Assembly: GCF_029948125.1 (NCBI RefSeq)
Contig: NZ_JASAMB010000014.1
Span: 62,001-126,000 of the forward strand
Direction: 5' to 3'
From: Catellatospora sp. KI3
GTDB taxonomy: Bacteria; Actinomycetota; Actinomycetes; Mycobacteriales; Micromonosporaceae
Length of the DNA stretch: 64,000 nt
The position numbers and the translations under genes were made by a program. The notes beneath the pieces were generated by a model, which saw only the letters and a program-made list of their open reading frames with translations, did not search any database and was not told where the DNA came from. This document shows, in pieces, positions 23,593-31,910 of the stretch; position 1 is the stretch's first letter, and each line of letters opens with the position of its first letter.

Positions 23593-26073
23593 GTGCGACG
23601 ATCACCAAGGCTGCGGCACTGGCCGTACGCCGCCGCGCTGCTGGCTCTGTCACTGGCTCTGTCACTGGCCCTGGCGCCGGCCGGACCGGCCGCCGGCGTC
23701 CCCACCGCGCAGGCGGCCGGCTCCCTGACCAAGAGCGCGCAGAACGTGACCCACCCGGGTGCCGACCCGGCCTCGCACGGCGACCTGCTCAACTGGACCG
23801 TCTCCTACGCCGACGGCGGCACCGGCGGCCCGGTCACCGTCACCGACCCGATCAGCTCCGGGCACGGCTACGTCAACGGCTCGCTGCGGGTGCCGCCGGA
23901 CTGGACCCGGCAGTGGTCCACCGACGGCACCACCTTCGGCAACACCGAACCGGCCGCCGGCACGGTCGCGGTGCGCGCGACCATCCCGGCCCTCAACCCC
24001 GGCGGCACCAGCCTCACCCGGATCCTGCTGCCCCCGGTACGGGTCATCACCTCCCCCACCGGCGGCGACGGCTTCACCCCCGTGCTGTACCGGTCCGACA
24101 GCGGCGCCGTCGAGGCGTGGAACACCTACCACCACCTCGGCGCGGCCTCGCCCAAGGTCGTCTGCACCGACCTGCTGACCGCGCAGCCCTGCGCGGGCGG
24201 CCCCTGGCCGCGGCCGCTCAACACCACACCCGGCCCGCTGGGCAGCGGCAACACCGGTGACATCGCCAGCGGCATGGCACCGCAGTTCGTCTTCGACCCT
24301 GAGCGGGCCGGGACGCTGTACTACCCCGCCATCACCGCCGCCTCGATCGGCGTCGGCTGCCTCGACCTGGACGCCCGCGCCAACTGCGGCTTCTTCCCGC
24401 TCATCGGTTACGGCGCCGCGCCCGAGGCCTACAGCGTGGGCGGGTTCGTCGAGCACGGCGGCAACCTCTACGGCGTGGCCAGCACCGGGGCGGTGCTGTG
24501 CCTGACCATGGCCACGCAGGCCCCCTGCGCGGGCCAGCCGTACGCGGCGATCCTGCCCGACCGGCCCAACGGCAACTTCTTCGGCTCGCTGACCCTGGTC
24601 GGCGACAAGCTGTTCGCCTCCTCGTCGCAGAGCGGCCCGGCACCCACGCTGGGCTGCTTCGACCCGGCGACCGCCACCGCCTGCGACGGCTGGGCCGCCT
24701 ACCGCACCTTCGGCAACACCTCGATGTACACGTACGGCGTCTTCACGTCGTACACCACGTCGGGCCAGCCCGACGGGGCCTGCATCCCCATGGTGTCCAG
24801 CCCGTACCAGGTGTTCTGCGCCGCGACCGACGGCTCCGCGCTGGCCGCGCCGAACCTGGGCGCGCTGCCCGCCGGCGCGCTGACCTTCCGGCCGGAGACG
24901 ATCACCGCGCCCGACGGCCACCTGCGCAGCTACCTCCCGCTGTGGGGCGGCGGGCTGCCCGGCTCCACCGGCTGCTACGACTGGACCACCGCGGCGGTCT
25001 GCACCGGCATGCCGTTCCCCAACAACCACCCGGCCGTCAACAACGGCGTCACCCGCGACTACGGGTACGACTACGACGAGGTCACCCAGTGCCTCATCGG
25101 CCTCGGCGACGCGGGGATGCTGTTCTCCGAGGACCCGATCACCGGGGCGTCGCCGTGCTTCCACGCGGGCGCGTCGATCACCCTGGCCACGCCGGACTTC
25201 TACTGCGACGGCGGCACCGACCACGTCAAGAACTACCAGAACGCCCGGCTGGACGACATCGCGCTGGCCAACGTCGACCTGGCCAACAGCTCGGCCACGA
25301 TCAGCACCCCGGACGGCACCGTCATCGACACCGTCGGGTTCGCCGCCGACGGCACCGTCGACCTGTCGGGCATCTCGACCACGACGTACCCGAAGATCGT
25401 CGTGGACGCGGCCCTGCGCCTGAACAACGTCGACGACTTCGGCAACGGCAACGAGCCGCACCTCATCGCCGGGTTCATCGGCGACCCGCCGCAGGTGTGC
25501 TTCCAGACGACGGTGAACTCCGCGTGCACCGTCACCAACGTCGACAACACCGCCATCGGCACCGACACCGCCGGTGCCCTCACCTCGAACACCGTCAAGA
25601 TCGGAGTCGCGGCGGGTGCGGCGTGCAGCCCGCACGTCAGCATCGAGAAGGAGATCTGCCGTGACAGCCGGGCCACCCGGTGCGGCCCCGGCGGGGTCGG
25701 GCCGTGGGGTAAGACCAGCCCGGCCGGGCTGCTCGGCATCCTCGGTACGGCGTACTGGCGGATCACCGTCAGCAACGCCGGGCCGGTCAGCGCCGAGACG
25801 GTGACCGTCAACGACCCGGTGACGCCCGGGTGCGCCGCCGCGGCGGGCACGTTCAAGCTGGCCGCCGGGGAGAGCAAGCAGATCTACTGCTCGTCGTTCC
25901 TGCTCCTGCTGCCGCTGACGAACACGGCCACCGCGTCGTACCTGGCGCCGAACGCCCCGCCGGGGACGCCGAAGTCGGTCACCTCGCCCTCGTCGGCCAC
26001 GGCGTGCTCGCTGCTCTGCATCCTGGCCGGGCCAGACCAGGTCACGGTGTACGGCAGCAAGCAGCTGCCGTAG
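23593..26073 (+). CDS. Large secreted protein with DUF11-like repeats
   Basis: An 826-aa exported protein. From GTG 23593 there is a basic start, a hydrophobic core LLALSLALSLALAPAG and an A-x-A site near residue 40. An N-terminal DUF11-like beta-domain follows (KSAQNVTHPGADPASHGDLLNWTVSYADGG). The middle ~500 residues look propeller-like: six or more Cys-containing repeats of the type GCLDLDARANCGFFPLIGYG and GCYDWTTAAVCTGM. A second DUF11-like domain (ISVSNAGPVSAETVTVNDPV pattern) sits at the C terminus. No sortase motif is visible. GAAAGAGG before the GTG is an adequate ribosome binding site. It is probably a cell-surface or adhesin-like protein. Confidence 0.75.
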   Translation: MRRSPRLRHWPYAAALLALSLALSLALAPAGPAAGVPTAQAAGSLTKSAQNVTHPGADPASHGDLLNWTVSYADGGTGGPVTVTDPISSGHGYVNGSLRVPPDWTRQWSTDGTTFGNTEPAAGTVAVRATIPALNPGGTSLTRILLPPVRVITSPTGGDGFTPVLYRSDSGAVEAWNTYHHLGAASPKVVCTDLLTAQPCAGGPWPRPLNTTPGPLGSGNTGDIASGMAPQFVFDPERAGTLYYPAITAASIGVGCLDLDARANCGFFPLIGYGAAPEAYSVGGFVEHGGNLYGVASTGAVLCLTMATQAPCAGQPYAAILPDRPNGNFFGSLTLVGDKLFASSSQSGPAPTLGCFDPATATACDGWAAYRTFGNTSMYTYGVFTSYTTSGQPDGACIPMVSSPYQVFCAATDGSALAAPNLGALPAGALTFRPETITAPDGHLRSYLPLWGGGLPGSTGCYDWTTAAVCTGMPFPNNHPAVNNGVTRDYGYDYDEVTQCLIGLGDAGMLFSEDPITGASPCFHAGASITLATPDFYCDGGTDHVKNYQNARLDDIALANVDLANSSATISTPDGTVIDTVGFAADGTVDLSGISTTTYPKIVVDAALRLNNVDDFGNGNEPHLIAGFIGDPPQVCFQTTVNSACTVTNVDNTAIGTDTAGALTSNTVKIGVAAGAACSPHVSIEKEICRDSRATRCGPGGVGPWGKTSPAGLLGILGTAYWRITVSNAGPVSAETVTVNDPVTPGCAAAAGTFKLAAGESKQIYCSSFLLLLPLTNTATASYLAPNAPPGTPKSVTSPSSATACSLLCILAGPDQVTVYGSKQLP
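23641..23664 (+). repeat. 12-nt tandem repeat in the signal peptide
   Basis: CTGGCTCTGTCA occurs twice in tandem and is followed by a partial third copy (CTGGCCCTG). It encodes LALSLALSLAL in the hydrophobic core. Slippage would lengthen or shorten the core by four residues without a frameshift. Confidence 0.8.
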
Positions 26074-26080
26074 CCAGGCC

Positions 26081-26114
26081 CGGGGCGGCCGACCCGCAAC
26101 GGTCGGCCGCCCCG
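26081..26114 (+). terminator. First of two tandem terminator hairpins
   Basis: A 14-bp perfect stem (26081-26094 with 26101-26114) closes a CGCAAC loop just 7 bp after the stop of the DUF11-type gene. Confidence 0.8.
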
Positions 26115-26116
26115 CC

Positions 26117-26162
26117 CGCGGGCGCATCGCCTCCGACCCGCGATCGGGGCGATGCGCCCGCG
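26117..26162 (+). terminator. Second tandem terminator hairpin
   Basis: A 15-bp perfect stem (26117-26131 with 26148-26162) with a 16-nt loop begins 2 bp after the first hairpin. Together they insulate the next gene, whose start lies 30 bp away. Confidence 0.75.
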
Positions 26163-26191
26163 ATGTCGGTGGGCCGTGTGAGAATCCGGCC

Positions 26192-27082
26192 ATGACCGAC
26201 GACGTTCTGGGCGCGGGCCGGGCCTTCCTCGACCGGGAGGGCCGCCTGGTGGAGCGGCGCCTCACCGCGGTGCTGTTCGACGGCGACGACCCGGCCGGGG
26301 TGATCGACGCGGTCCGGGCCTACCGCAACGCCGACGGCGGGTTCGGGCACGGTCTCGAGCCCGACAAGCGCTGCCCGGCGAGCCTGCCCATCGACGTGGA
26401 GTTCGCCCTCGACGTGCTGCTCGCGGTCGGCCACGGGCGTCCAGGCTGGTACGCCGAGCCCGGCGTGGCCGCGCTGGTCGGCGGCGCGTGCGACTGGCTC
26501 GGCTCGGTGGCCGCCCCCGACGGCGCGGTGCCGCTGGCCTTCCCGGTGATGGAGGGCTACCCGCGCGCTGAGCACTGGGCGGACTGGACATACGTGCCCG
26601 GGTTGAACCCGACGGCCGGCCTGGCCGGGCGACTGCACCGCGTCGGGGCCGTCCACCCGTGGCTGGACCGGGCCACCGAGTGGACCTGGGCCGGCCTGGA
26701 GTCAGGCATCGGCGAGGACGCGCACACCCTGCTGGAGGTCGTGCAGTTCCTCGCGGACGTGCCCGACCGCGAGCGGGCCGCCGCCGTCGCCGCCCACGTC
26801 CCCAGCTGGCTCGGCAAGCTCCACCACTTCCGCGCCGACCCCGCCGACCCGGAGTACGGGGTGACGCCGCTGCATCTGGCCCCGACCCCGGACAGCCCGT
26901 GGCGTGCCCTGTTCGACGACGCCGCGATCGAGGGGCATCTGGACCGGCTGACCCGCGACCAGCAGGACGACGGCGGCTGGGCCATCACCTGGCAGCCGCC
27001 GGGGCAGGCGTCCACGCTCGAATACCGGGGGATCGAGACCCTCCGCGCACTGCGCACGCTGCGCGCCTACAACCGGATCTGA
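26192..27082 (+). CDS. Terpenoid-cyclase/prenyltransferase-fold hypothetical protein
   Basis: A 296-aa soluble protein built of alpha-alpha toroid repeats. QW-like motifs AYRNADGGFGHGLEPD near the N terminus and RDQQDDGGWAITWQPPGQ near the C terminus resemble prenyltransferase/squalene-oxidase repeats. The DxDD or DDTA catalytic motifs of real cyclases are absent, so an enzyme call is not supported. GAGAAT lies 6 nt before ATG 26192, suggesting a leaderless transcript. No operon partner is seen; the next gene begins about 200 bp later behind an inverted repeat. Confidence 0.65.
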   Translation: MTDDVLGAGRAFLDREGRLVERRLTAVLFDGDDPAGVIDAVRAYRNADGGFGHGLEPDKRCPASLPIDVEFALDVLLAVGHGRPGWYAEPGVAALVGGACDWLGSVAAPDGAVPLAFPVMEGYPRAEHWADWTYVPGLNPTAGLAGRLHRVGAVHPWLDRATEWTWAGLESGIGEDAHTLLEVVQFLADVPDRERAAAVAAHVPSWLGKLHHFRADPADPEYGVTPLHLAPTPDSPWRALFDDAAIEGHLDRLTRDQQDDGGWAITWQPPGQASTLEYRGIETLRALRTLRAYNRI

Positions 27083-27117
27083 CCCGCGCGCCCGCTTGCC
27101 GTAGCCGCCGGTGGCTG

Positions 27118-27171
27118 CGGTTTCGGGGAAACTGCACGAATCAAGGCCGAGATTCCAGCACTTTCCCCGAA
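27118..27171. repeat. Intergenic inverted repeat GTTTCGGGGAAA / TTTCCCCGAAAC
   Basis: Perfect 12-bp arms (27118-27129 and 27160-27171) are separated by 30 nt. Each arm is followed by or contains GAAACTGCA, so direct and inverted symmetry overlap. It lies between two co-directional genes, has no terminator-like GC loop and resembles a dispersed intergenic repeat unit. Confidence 0.55.
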
Positions 27172-27289
27172 ACTGCAAGCCAGCCCAGCTGCGGCGATGC
27201 GGCGCGTCGCGGAGGGCCGGGTCGGTCGCGGCGGGAAGAATCGCGCGGTGGCGGAGTGTGCCGCCGCCGGTGCGCGAGGGAGCCCGAGC

Positions 27290-28228
27290 TTGTCACAGCG
27301 TCTGATCACCCACCTGCGCCATGTCGACCTGGCGGTGCCCGATTTCGACCGCCAGGTCGCGTTCTTCACCGGGACGTGGGGTCTGACCGAGGTCGCCACC
27401 GACACCGGGGTGGCGTTCCTGGCCGCGGCGGGTTCACCGGAGCAGTACGCGGTACGGGTGCGCCGGGCCGCGGACAAGCGGCTGGACCTGATCGCGTTCG
27501 GGGCGGCGTCCCCTGCCGACGTGGACGTCCTCGCCGAGCGGCTGGGCCGCGACGGGGTGCGGCTGGTCGGCGAGCCGGGCCCGCTGTCGACCCCGGGCGG
27601 GGGCTACGGCTTCCGGTTCTTCGACGTCGACGGCCGTACTGTGGAGGTCTCCGCCGACGTGCGGCCGCGCGCGCACCGGCGGATCGAGGCCCGCGAGTCG
27701 GTGCCGGTGCGGTTGTCGCACGTGGTGGTCAACTCCCCCGACCCGCAGGCGACGGCCGCTTTCTACACCCGGCACCTGGGCTTTGCCCTGTCCGACCGGC
27801 TGAGCCATCCGCACCGCGGCGACCTGATGTGGTTCCTGCGCTGCAACAGCTGGCACCACAGCCTGGCCGTGTCGCGCGGCCCGCACGTGGCGCTGCACCA
27901 CGCGTCGTTCGAGCTGCGCGGGCTGGACGAGTTCATGCGCGGCTGCGGCCGGATGATCCGGGCCGGGGTGGAGAAGGTGTGGGGGCCGGGCCGCCACACG
28001 GCGGGCGACAACACGTTCAGCTACTTCCGCGACCCGCACGGCAACGTGGTCGAGTACACCACCGAGCTGGAGGAGCTCGACGAGGACCGCTGGCACCCGC
28101 ACGTGTACGACTCCTCCGACCCGCACGTCTCCGACCAGTGGGGCACCGCGAACCCGATGAGCGAGCTGGTCGGCCGGCAGACGTTCAACGACCCCGACCG
28201 GGGCCTGTTCACGGCGCCGCCGCTGTAG
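27290..28228 (+). CDS. Type I extradiol dioxygenase-like VOC protein
   Basis: About 312 aa with two VOC modules. The first starts THLRHVDLAVPDFDRQVAFFTGTWGLTEV and the second LSHVVVNSPDPQATAAFYTRHLGFALSDRL. In the second half the His-His-Glu iron site of extradiol dioxygenases is visible: SHVVVN, HHASFEL and VVEYTTE. It probably cleaves a catechol-type aromatic ring using Fe(II). GAGGGAG eight nt before TTG 27290 favours that start; the frame is open further upstream but reads through low-quality sequence. Confidence 0.78.
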   Translation: MSQRLITHLRHVDLAVPDFDRQVAFFTGTWGLTEVATDTGVAFLAAAGSPEQYAVRVRRAADKRLDLIAFGAASPADVDVLAERLGRDGVRLVGEPGPLSTPGGGYGFRFFDVDGRTVEVSADVRPRAHRRIEARESVPVRLSHVVVNSPDPQATAAFYTRHLGFALSDRLSHPHRGDLMWFLRCNSWHHSLAVSRGPHVALHHASFELRGLDEFMRGCGRMIRAGVEKVWGPGRHTAGDNTFSYFRDPHGNVVEYTTELEELDEDRWHPHVYDSSDPHVSDQWGTANPMSELVGRQTFNDPDRGLFTAPPL

Positions 28229-28279
28229 GCAGGGCCGACGCGGCCGCGGGCGAGGGATGATGGCTGCAGGAGGCAGCCG

Positions 28280-29404
28280 ATGCGACCGACGCTGTCGTTG
28301 GGCACCATCGCCGGCATCCCGGTCGGCGTGCACTGGTCCGCGCTCGCGATCATGGTGCTGCTCGGGCACGGCCTGGCCACCGGGGTGCTGCCGCTGGGCG
28401 CGCCGGGCGGGGCGGCGGTCGCGTACTGGACCGTCGCGATCGCGGTGACGGTGCTGTTCCTGGGCTCGCTGCTGGCGCACGAGCTGTGCCACGCGGTGGT
28501 GGCCCGGCACTACGGGGTGGGCGTACGCCGGATCACGCTGTGGCTGCTGGGCGGGGTCGCCGAGCTGGAGTCCGAGCCGCCGCACGCGCGGGCCGACCTG
28601 CTGGTGGCGCTGGCCGGTCCCGCGGCCAGCCTCGGCGCGGCGGTCGTGTTCGGCGCCCTGGCGGCCGGGGTGTACCTGGTCGGCCTGTGGGCGCTGGCGT
28701 GGGTCGCGCTGGCGTGGCTGGCCCTGGTCAACGCGGTGCTGGCGGTGTTCAACCTGCTGCCCGGGGCACCGCTGGACGGCGGCCGGGTGCTGCGGGCGGC
28801 GGTGTGGTGGTGGCGCGGCGACCGGGCCGTGGCGCAGCGGACGGCGGCGTACGCGGGGATGGCGGTCAGCCTGCTGCTGGTGCTCGGCGGCATGCTGCAG
28901 GTGGTGTACCTGCACAGCGTGGGCGGGCTGTGGCTGGTGCTGCTGGGCTGGTTCCTGCTGTTCGCGGCACAGGCCGAGCAGACCGACTTCCAGGTGCGTA
29001 CGGCGATGGCCGGGCTGACCGTCGCCGACGCGATGGCGGCCCTGCCGGTCTGCGGGTACGTCACCCAGCGGGTCGCGGACTTCGTGGCCGTGGCCCGGCA
29101 GCACCGCCCGGCCGACGCCTACCCGGTGCTGGGCCCCGACGGCGACGCGGCGGGGCTGGTGACCCTGTCGGCCCTGGCCCGGACCACTGCCGCGCAGCGC
29201 GATGAGCAGACGCTGCGCGACATCCGGGTGCCGCCGGACCGGGTGCTGCTGCTGGCCCCGGACACGCCGCTGGCCGACGCGGCCCGCCAGATCATGGCCG
29301 GGCGGCTGCCCGCGCTGGTGGTCGTCGGCGGCCTGCCAGTGGGCTTGGTCAGCACCGCCGACCTGGCCCGCGCCGTCGACATGAACTCGCTGCGGGGCAG
29401 CTGA
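28280..29404 (+). CDS. Site-2-protease-like M50 metallopeptidase with CBS region
   Basis: A 374-aa polytopic membrane protease. H-E-L-C-H at about residue 73-77 is the zinc motif in a transmembrane helix ([18 protein letters not shown]), and [14 protein letters not shown] around 158-171 supplies the third ligand. Five to six hydrophobic segments span about 1-235. The C-terminal 130 residues form a CBS-domain pair ([37 protein letters not shown]) that may sense a nucleotide. The family cleaves transmembrane substrates such as anti-sigma factors. GCAGGAGG before ATG 28280 is a clear ribosome binding site. Confidence 0.88.
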   Translation: MRPTLSLGTIAGIPVGVHWSALAIMVLLGHGLATGVLPLGAPGGAAVAYWTVAIAVTVLFLGSLLAHELCHAVVARHYGVGVRRITLWLLGGVAELESEPPHARADLLVALAGPAASLGAAVVFGALAAGVYLVGLWALAWVALAWLALVNAVLAVFNLLPGAPLDGGRVLRAAVWWWRGDRAVAQRTAAYAGMAVSLLLVLGGMLQVVYLHSVGGLWLVLLGWFLLFAAQAEQTDFQVRTAMAGLTVADAMAALPVCGYVTQRVADFVAVARQHRPADAYPVLGPDGDAAGLVTLSALARTTAAQRDEQTLRDIRVPPDRVLLLAPDTPLADAARQIMAGRLPALVVVGGLPVGLVSTADLARAVDMNSLRGS

Positions 29405-29411
29405 GCACCGG

Positions 29412-30335
29412 TCACGCGAGCAGCGCCCGCAGCTGCGGCAGGCGGCCGAACAGGTCGGGCAGGCCGCGCACGCCGTTGCGTACGGACTCGTGTGACAGCG
29501 CGAGGTCCGGGCCGGTGCTCGCCTCGGCACCGGCCAGGCACCGCAGGATGTTCCACCTCGTGTGCCCGAGCCAGCCGCCGATCAGGTACGCGAACCAGCT
29601 CGGCCCCGGCGGCGGCAGCACTCCGCCTCCCGCGACGTAGCCGTCGAGGACCGACCGGAATATGGCGGGCCGGATGTCGTCGAAGCCGGGACCCTTCGCC
29701 AGGCTCAGCGCGGTCGAGCCGAGCTCACCGGACAGGTCGAGCATCCCCGAGAGTTCCCAGTCGAGCACCACCGGTCGTCCCTCCCGGGCGAGCAGGTTCC
29801 ACGGCTGGATGTCCTTGTGGGTCAGCACGACGGGGCCCGGCCGTTCGCAGACGTCGACGAAGTGGGCGATCGCGAGGAAGGTGTCGACGTGGGAGACGAG
29901 TTCACCGGCCCACGGCTGTCCGGTCGCCGCCGCCCGCGCGGCGAGCTCGGGCCAGTCCCGCGCCGCCGGTTCCTCGCTCGACGCGTCGGTCCACGCGACG
30001 TCGAGCGCGTGGATGCGCGCCAGGATCTCACCGATCTCGAACGCGTACGCCGCCGACACCGGCGCCTCGGGCACCGTCTCGCCCTCCACCCATCGGTGCA
30101 CGAGCGTGTCGTGGCCGGCCGCGACCGGCTCCGGCATGGGGATGCCGGCGGCGAAGGCCGCCCGCTCGAACCGGAGCACGTCCTCGGCGCGGTACGTCCA
30201 GCGGCGGTCGGCGAGGTTCAGCTCCTTCACCGCGAACGAGCCCTGGTCGGTGTCGAGCCGGTACATCCGGTTGGCGTACCCGCCGTGGATCCGGATCATC
30301 GGCCCGACCGGCACACCGAGCAGCGAGAGGTCCAC
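29412..30335 (-). CDS. Aminoglycoside phosphotransferase-family (APH) kinase-fold protein
   Basis: A 307-aa choline/aminoglycoside-kinase fold protein. The nucleotide-binding N lobe contains GGYANRMYRLDTDQGSFAVKELN with the likely ATP lysine. The catalytic loop is LTHKDIQPWNLL (H-x-D-x4-N) at about 175-186, and the metal-binding Asp is in PVVLDWELSG. Natural substrates of such chromosomal proteins vary widely (sugars, choline, antibiotics), and resistance should not be assumed. The start is GTG 30335, six nt behind TAGGAT. Confidence 0.82.
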   Translation of the reverse strand: MDLSLLGVPVGPMIRIHGGYANRMYRLDTDQGSFAVKELNLADRRWTYRAEDVLRFERAAFAAGIPMPEPVAAGHDTLVHRWVEGETVPEAPVSAAYAFEIGEILARIHALDVAWTDASSEEPAARDWPELAARAAATGQPWAGELVSHVDTFLAIAHFVDVCERPGPVVLTHKDIQPWNLLAREGRPVVLDWELSGMLDLSGELGSTALSLAKGPGFDDIRPAIFRSVLDGYVAGGGVLPPPGPSWFAYLIGGWLGHTRWNILRCLAGAEASTGPDLALSHESVRNGVRGLPDLFGRLPQLRALLA

Positions 30336-30341
30336 CCACGC

Positions 30342-30347
30342 ATCCTA
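30342..30347 (-). promoter_or_regulatory. -10 element of a leaderless promoter
   Basis: On the minus strand TAGGAT is followed by GCGTGG and then GTG 30335. The hexamer lies in a TCCTAGGA palindrome also found at 5259, 5318 and 21746. Confidence 0.5.
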
Positions 30348-30426
30348 GGAGTCGGCAGTTCGCCGACCCACCGGATTTCACGGTCGCGGCCGGGCGAGGT
30401 CCTCGGGCCGGACGTACCCGGGGACG

Positions 30427-30466
30427 GCTGGTCCGCGCCGGACCCGGACGGCCGGCGCGGACCAGC
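30427..30466 (-). terminator. Terminator of the pectinase operon
   Basis: A 15-bp perfect stem (30427-30441 with 30452-30466) with a 10-nt loop lies 6 bp beyond the pectinesterase stop on the minus strand. Confidence 0.8.
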
Positions 30467-30472
30467 GGCACG

Positions 30473-31909
30473 TCACATCGGGTTCCAGCCGTCCGATCCG
30501 GCCAAGTACTTCTGCGGCGTGTAGTTGGCCGCCTGAGCGTCGCTCAGCTGCGGCCGGTTGCTGTTGACGCCCGCCCCGGCGCCGGTGTTGCGGTACTCCA
30601 GGAACCGGGCGTTCTGCCAGGTGCTGGTGGACATGTCGGTCCACGGCTGGGCGGTCTTGATGGTGTTGGTGAGGGTGGACTCGCGGTAGAGCACCTGCGC
30701 GTCCTGCCGCCACGGCCGCCCGAGCTGGGTGGTGTTGGCGGTGGCGCCGGAGACGGTCGACTTGTAGATCAGGAACCCGTACATCCGGTCGGCGGGGGTG
30801 CTGGCGGCGGTGATGGGGCCGCCGGTGGTGCGCTTCTCGTAGATCTGGCAGGCGTTGAAGACGGCGATGCCGCCGCCGTAGATGAAGTCGACCGTGCCCT
30901 CGATGTACGAGTTGACGAAGTACACCCGGGCCGCGTTGTTGACCAGCAGCGTGTCCTGGTTGCTCAGCAGCCGTACGTTGTCGAACCTGCCCCGGTCGAC
31001 GTTGAGGTTGAGCGCCAGCGTCTGCACGCCGACGCCGTAGTCGTTGGAGACGGTGAGGTTGGTCGCCGCGAAGTCGTGCCCGAACACGGCCACGGTGGCG
31101 CCGTTGTTGGCGCTGCCGTCGGCGGCGGTGTGGTTGTTGACGATGACGGTGCTGCTCGCCGACGAGCCGAGGCCCTGCAGCGTGATGTACGGCTTGTCGG
31201 TCGGGATCACCACGCTCTCGCGGTAGGTGCCCGCCTTGATGGTGATGGTCCGGCGGCTGGCGTTGCCCGAGGGCACCGCGTTGACGGCGGCCTGGACGCT
31301 GGTGTACTGCCCGGTGCCGTCGGCGGCCACCGTCGCGGTGCCCGGCGGGTTGCTCGGCGCGGCGCCGACCAGGTTGAACGCGATCTGCATGCGGGCGATG
31401 TCGGAGCAGGTCTCCTGCACGATCGGGTTGCCGCCCGCGGTGGAGCCGTCCTTGTCGCTGACGCACTGCGCGGTCGCGGCGCTGACCACCCGGTACTTGC
31501 CGGACGCCGCCGATGAGGCGGTGAAGGTCCACAGCTGGTTGGTCTGCGCCGCGCAGCCCCACTGCTGGAGCTGGGTGCCGGAGGTGGTGGAGGCGCTCGG
31601 CACGTCGACGCACATGCCGCTGTTGACGTTGACGAGCTGGAACTTGCCGGAGTTCGCCACGACCCGCCACTGCTGGCGGGTGGCCCCGGCCGAGCACGCG
31701 GCCTGGGTCAGCTTGGTGCCGGAGGCGGTGGAGCTGCCCGGCACCTCGACGCACTTGCCGCTGGCGCCGGGGACGAGCGTGTAGACGCCGCCCGCGACCG
31801 GGGCGACGGCCGCCTGCGAGGCGGCGGGCAGCAGCAGCGCCGTCACCGGCGCGACCACGAGCAGGGCCAGCGCTGCGAGCAGCGGCCTGAATCCACGGGT
31901 ACGGGCCAT
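30473..31909 (-). CDS. Secreted pectin methylesterase with N-terminal ricin-type lectin domain
   Basis: A 478-aa exported enzyme that demethylates pectin to pectate. Signal peptide is about 1-33 (ending ASQAA). Residues about 40-180 form a ricin-type beta-trefoil (CBM13) with repeated GKCVEV, GMCVDV and QQW elements. The CE8 beta-helix spans about 190-478 and carries SNQDTLL (first catalytic Asp), EGTVDFIYGGG (second Asp) and LGRPWR (substrate Arg). One nucleotide separates its ATG from the stop of the pectate lyase gene, so the two are translationally coupled. It lies in the same operon as, and downstream of, the lyase that cleaves its product. Confidence 0.9.
   Translation of the reverse strand: MARTRGFRPLLAALALLVVAPVTALLLPAASQAAVAPVAGGVYTLVPGASGKCVEVPGSSTASGTKLTQAACSAGATRQQWRVVANSGKFQLVNVNSGMCVDVPSASTTSGTQLQQWGCAAQTNQLWTFTASSAASGKYRVVSAATAQCVSDKDGSTAGGNPIVQETCSDIARMQIAFNLVGAAPSNPPGTATVAADGTGQYTSVQAAVNAVPSGNASRRTITIKAGTYRESVVIPTDKPYITLQGLGSSASSTVIVNNHTAADGSANNGATVAVFGHDFAATNLTVSNDYGVGVQTLALNLNVDRGRFDNVRLLSNQDTLLVNNAARVYFVNSYIEGTVDFIYGGGIAVFNACQIYEKRTTGGPITAASTPADRMYGFLIYKSTVSGATANTTQLGRPWRQDAQVLYRESTLTNTIKTAQPWTDMSTSTWQNARFLEYRNTGAGAGVNSNRPQLSDAQAANYTPQKYLAGSDGWNPM
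31385..31466 (-). repeat. 82-nt segment identical to 32850-32931 (lectin module copy 1)
   Basis: This stretch of the pectinesterase CBM13 module is identical, base for base, to 32850-32931 in the pectate lyase gene. It encodes CVSDKDGSTAGGNPIVQETC and flanking residues. Confidence 0.9.
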
Positions 31910-31910
31910 C

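Noticed and set aside
29412..30335. Aminoglycoside resistance gene
   Set aside because: Only the general kinase fold is supported. It is chromosomal, monocistronic and without resistance-gene context, so a resistance call would be over-interpretation.
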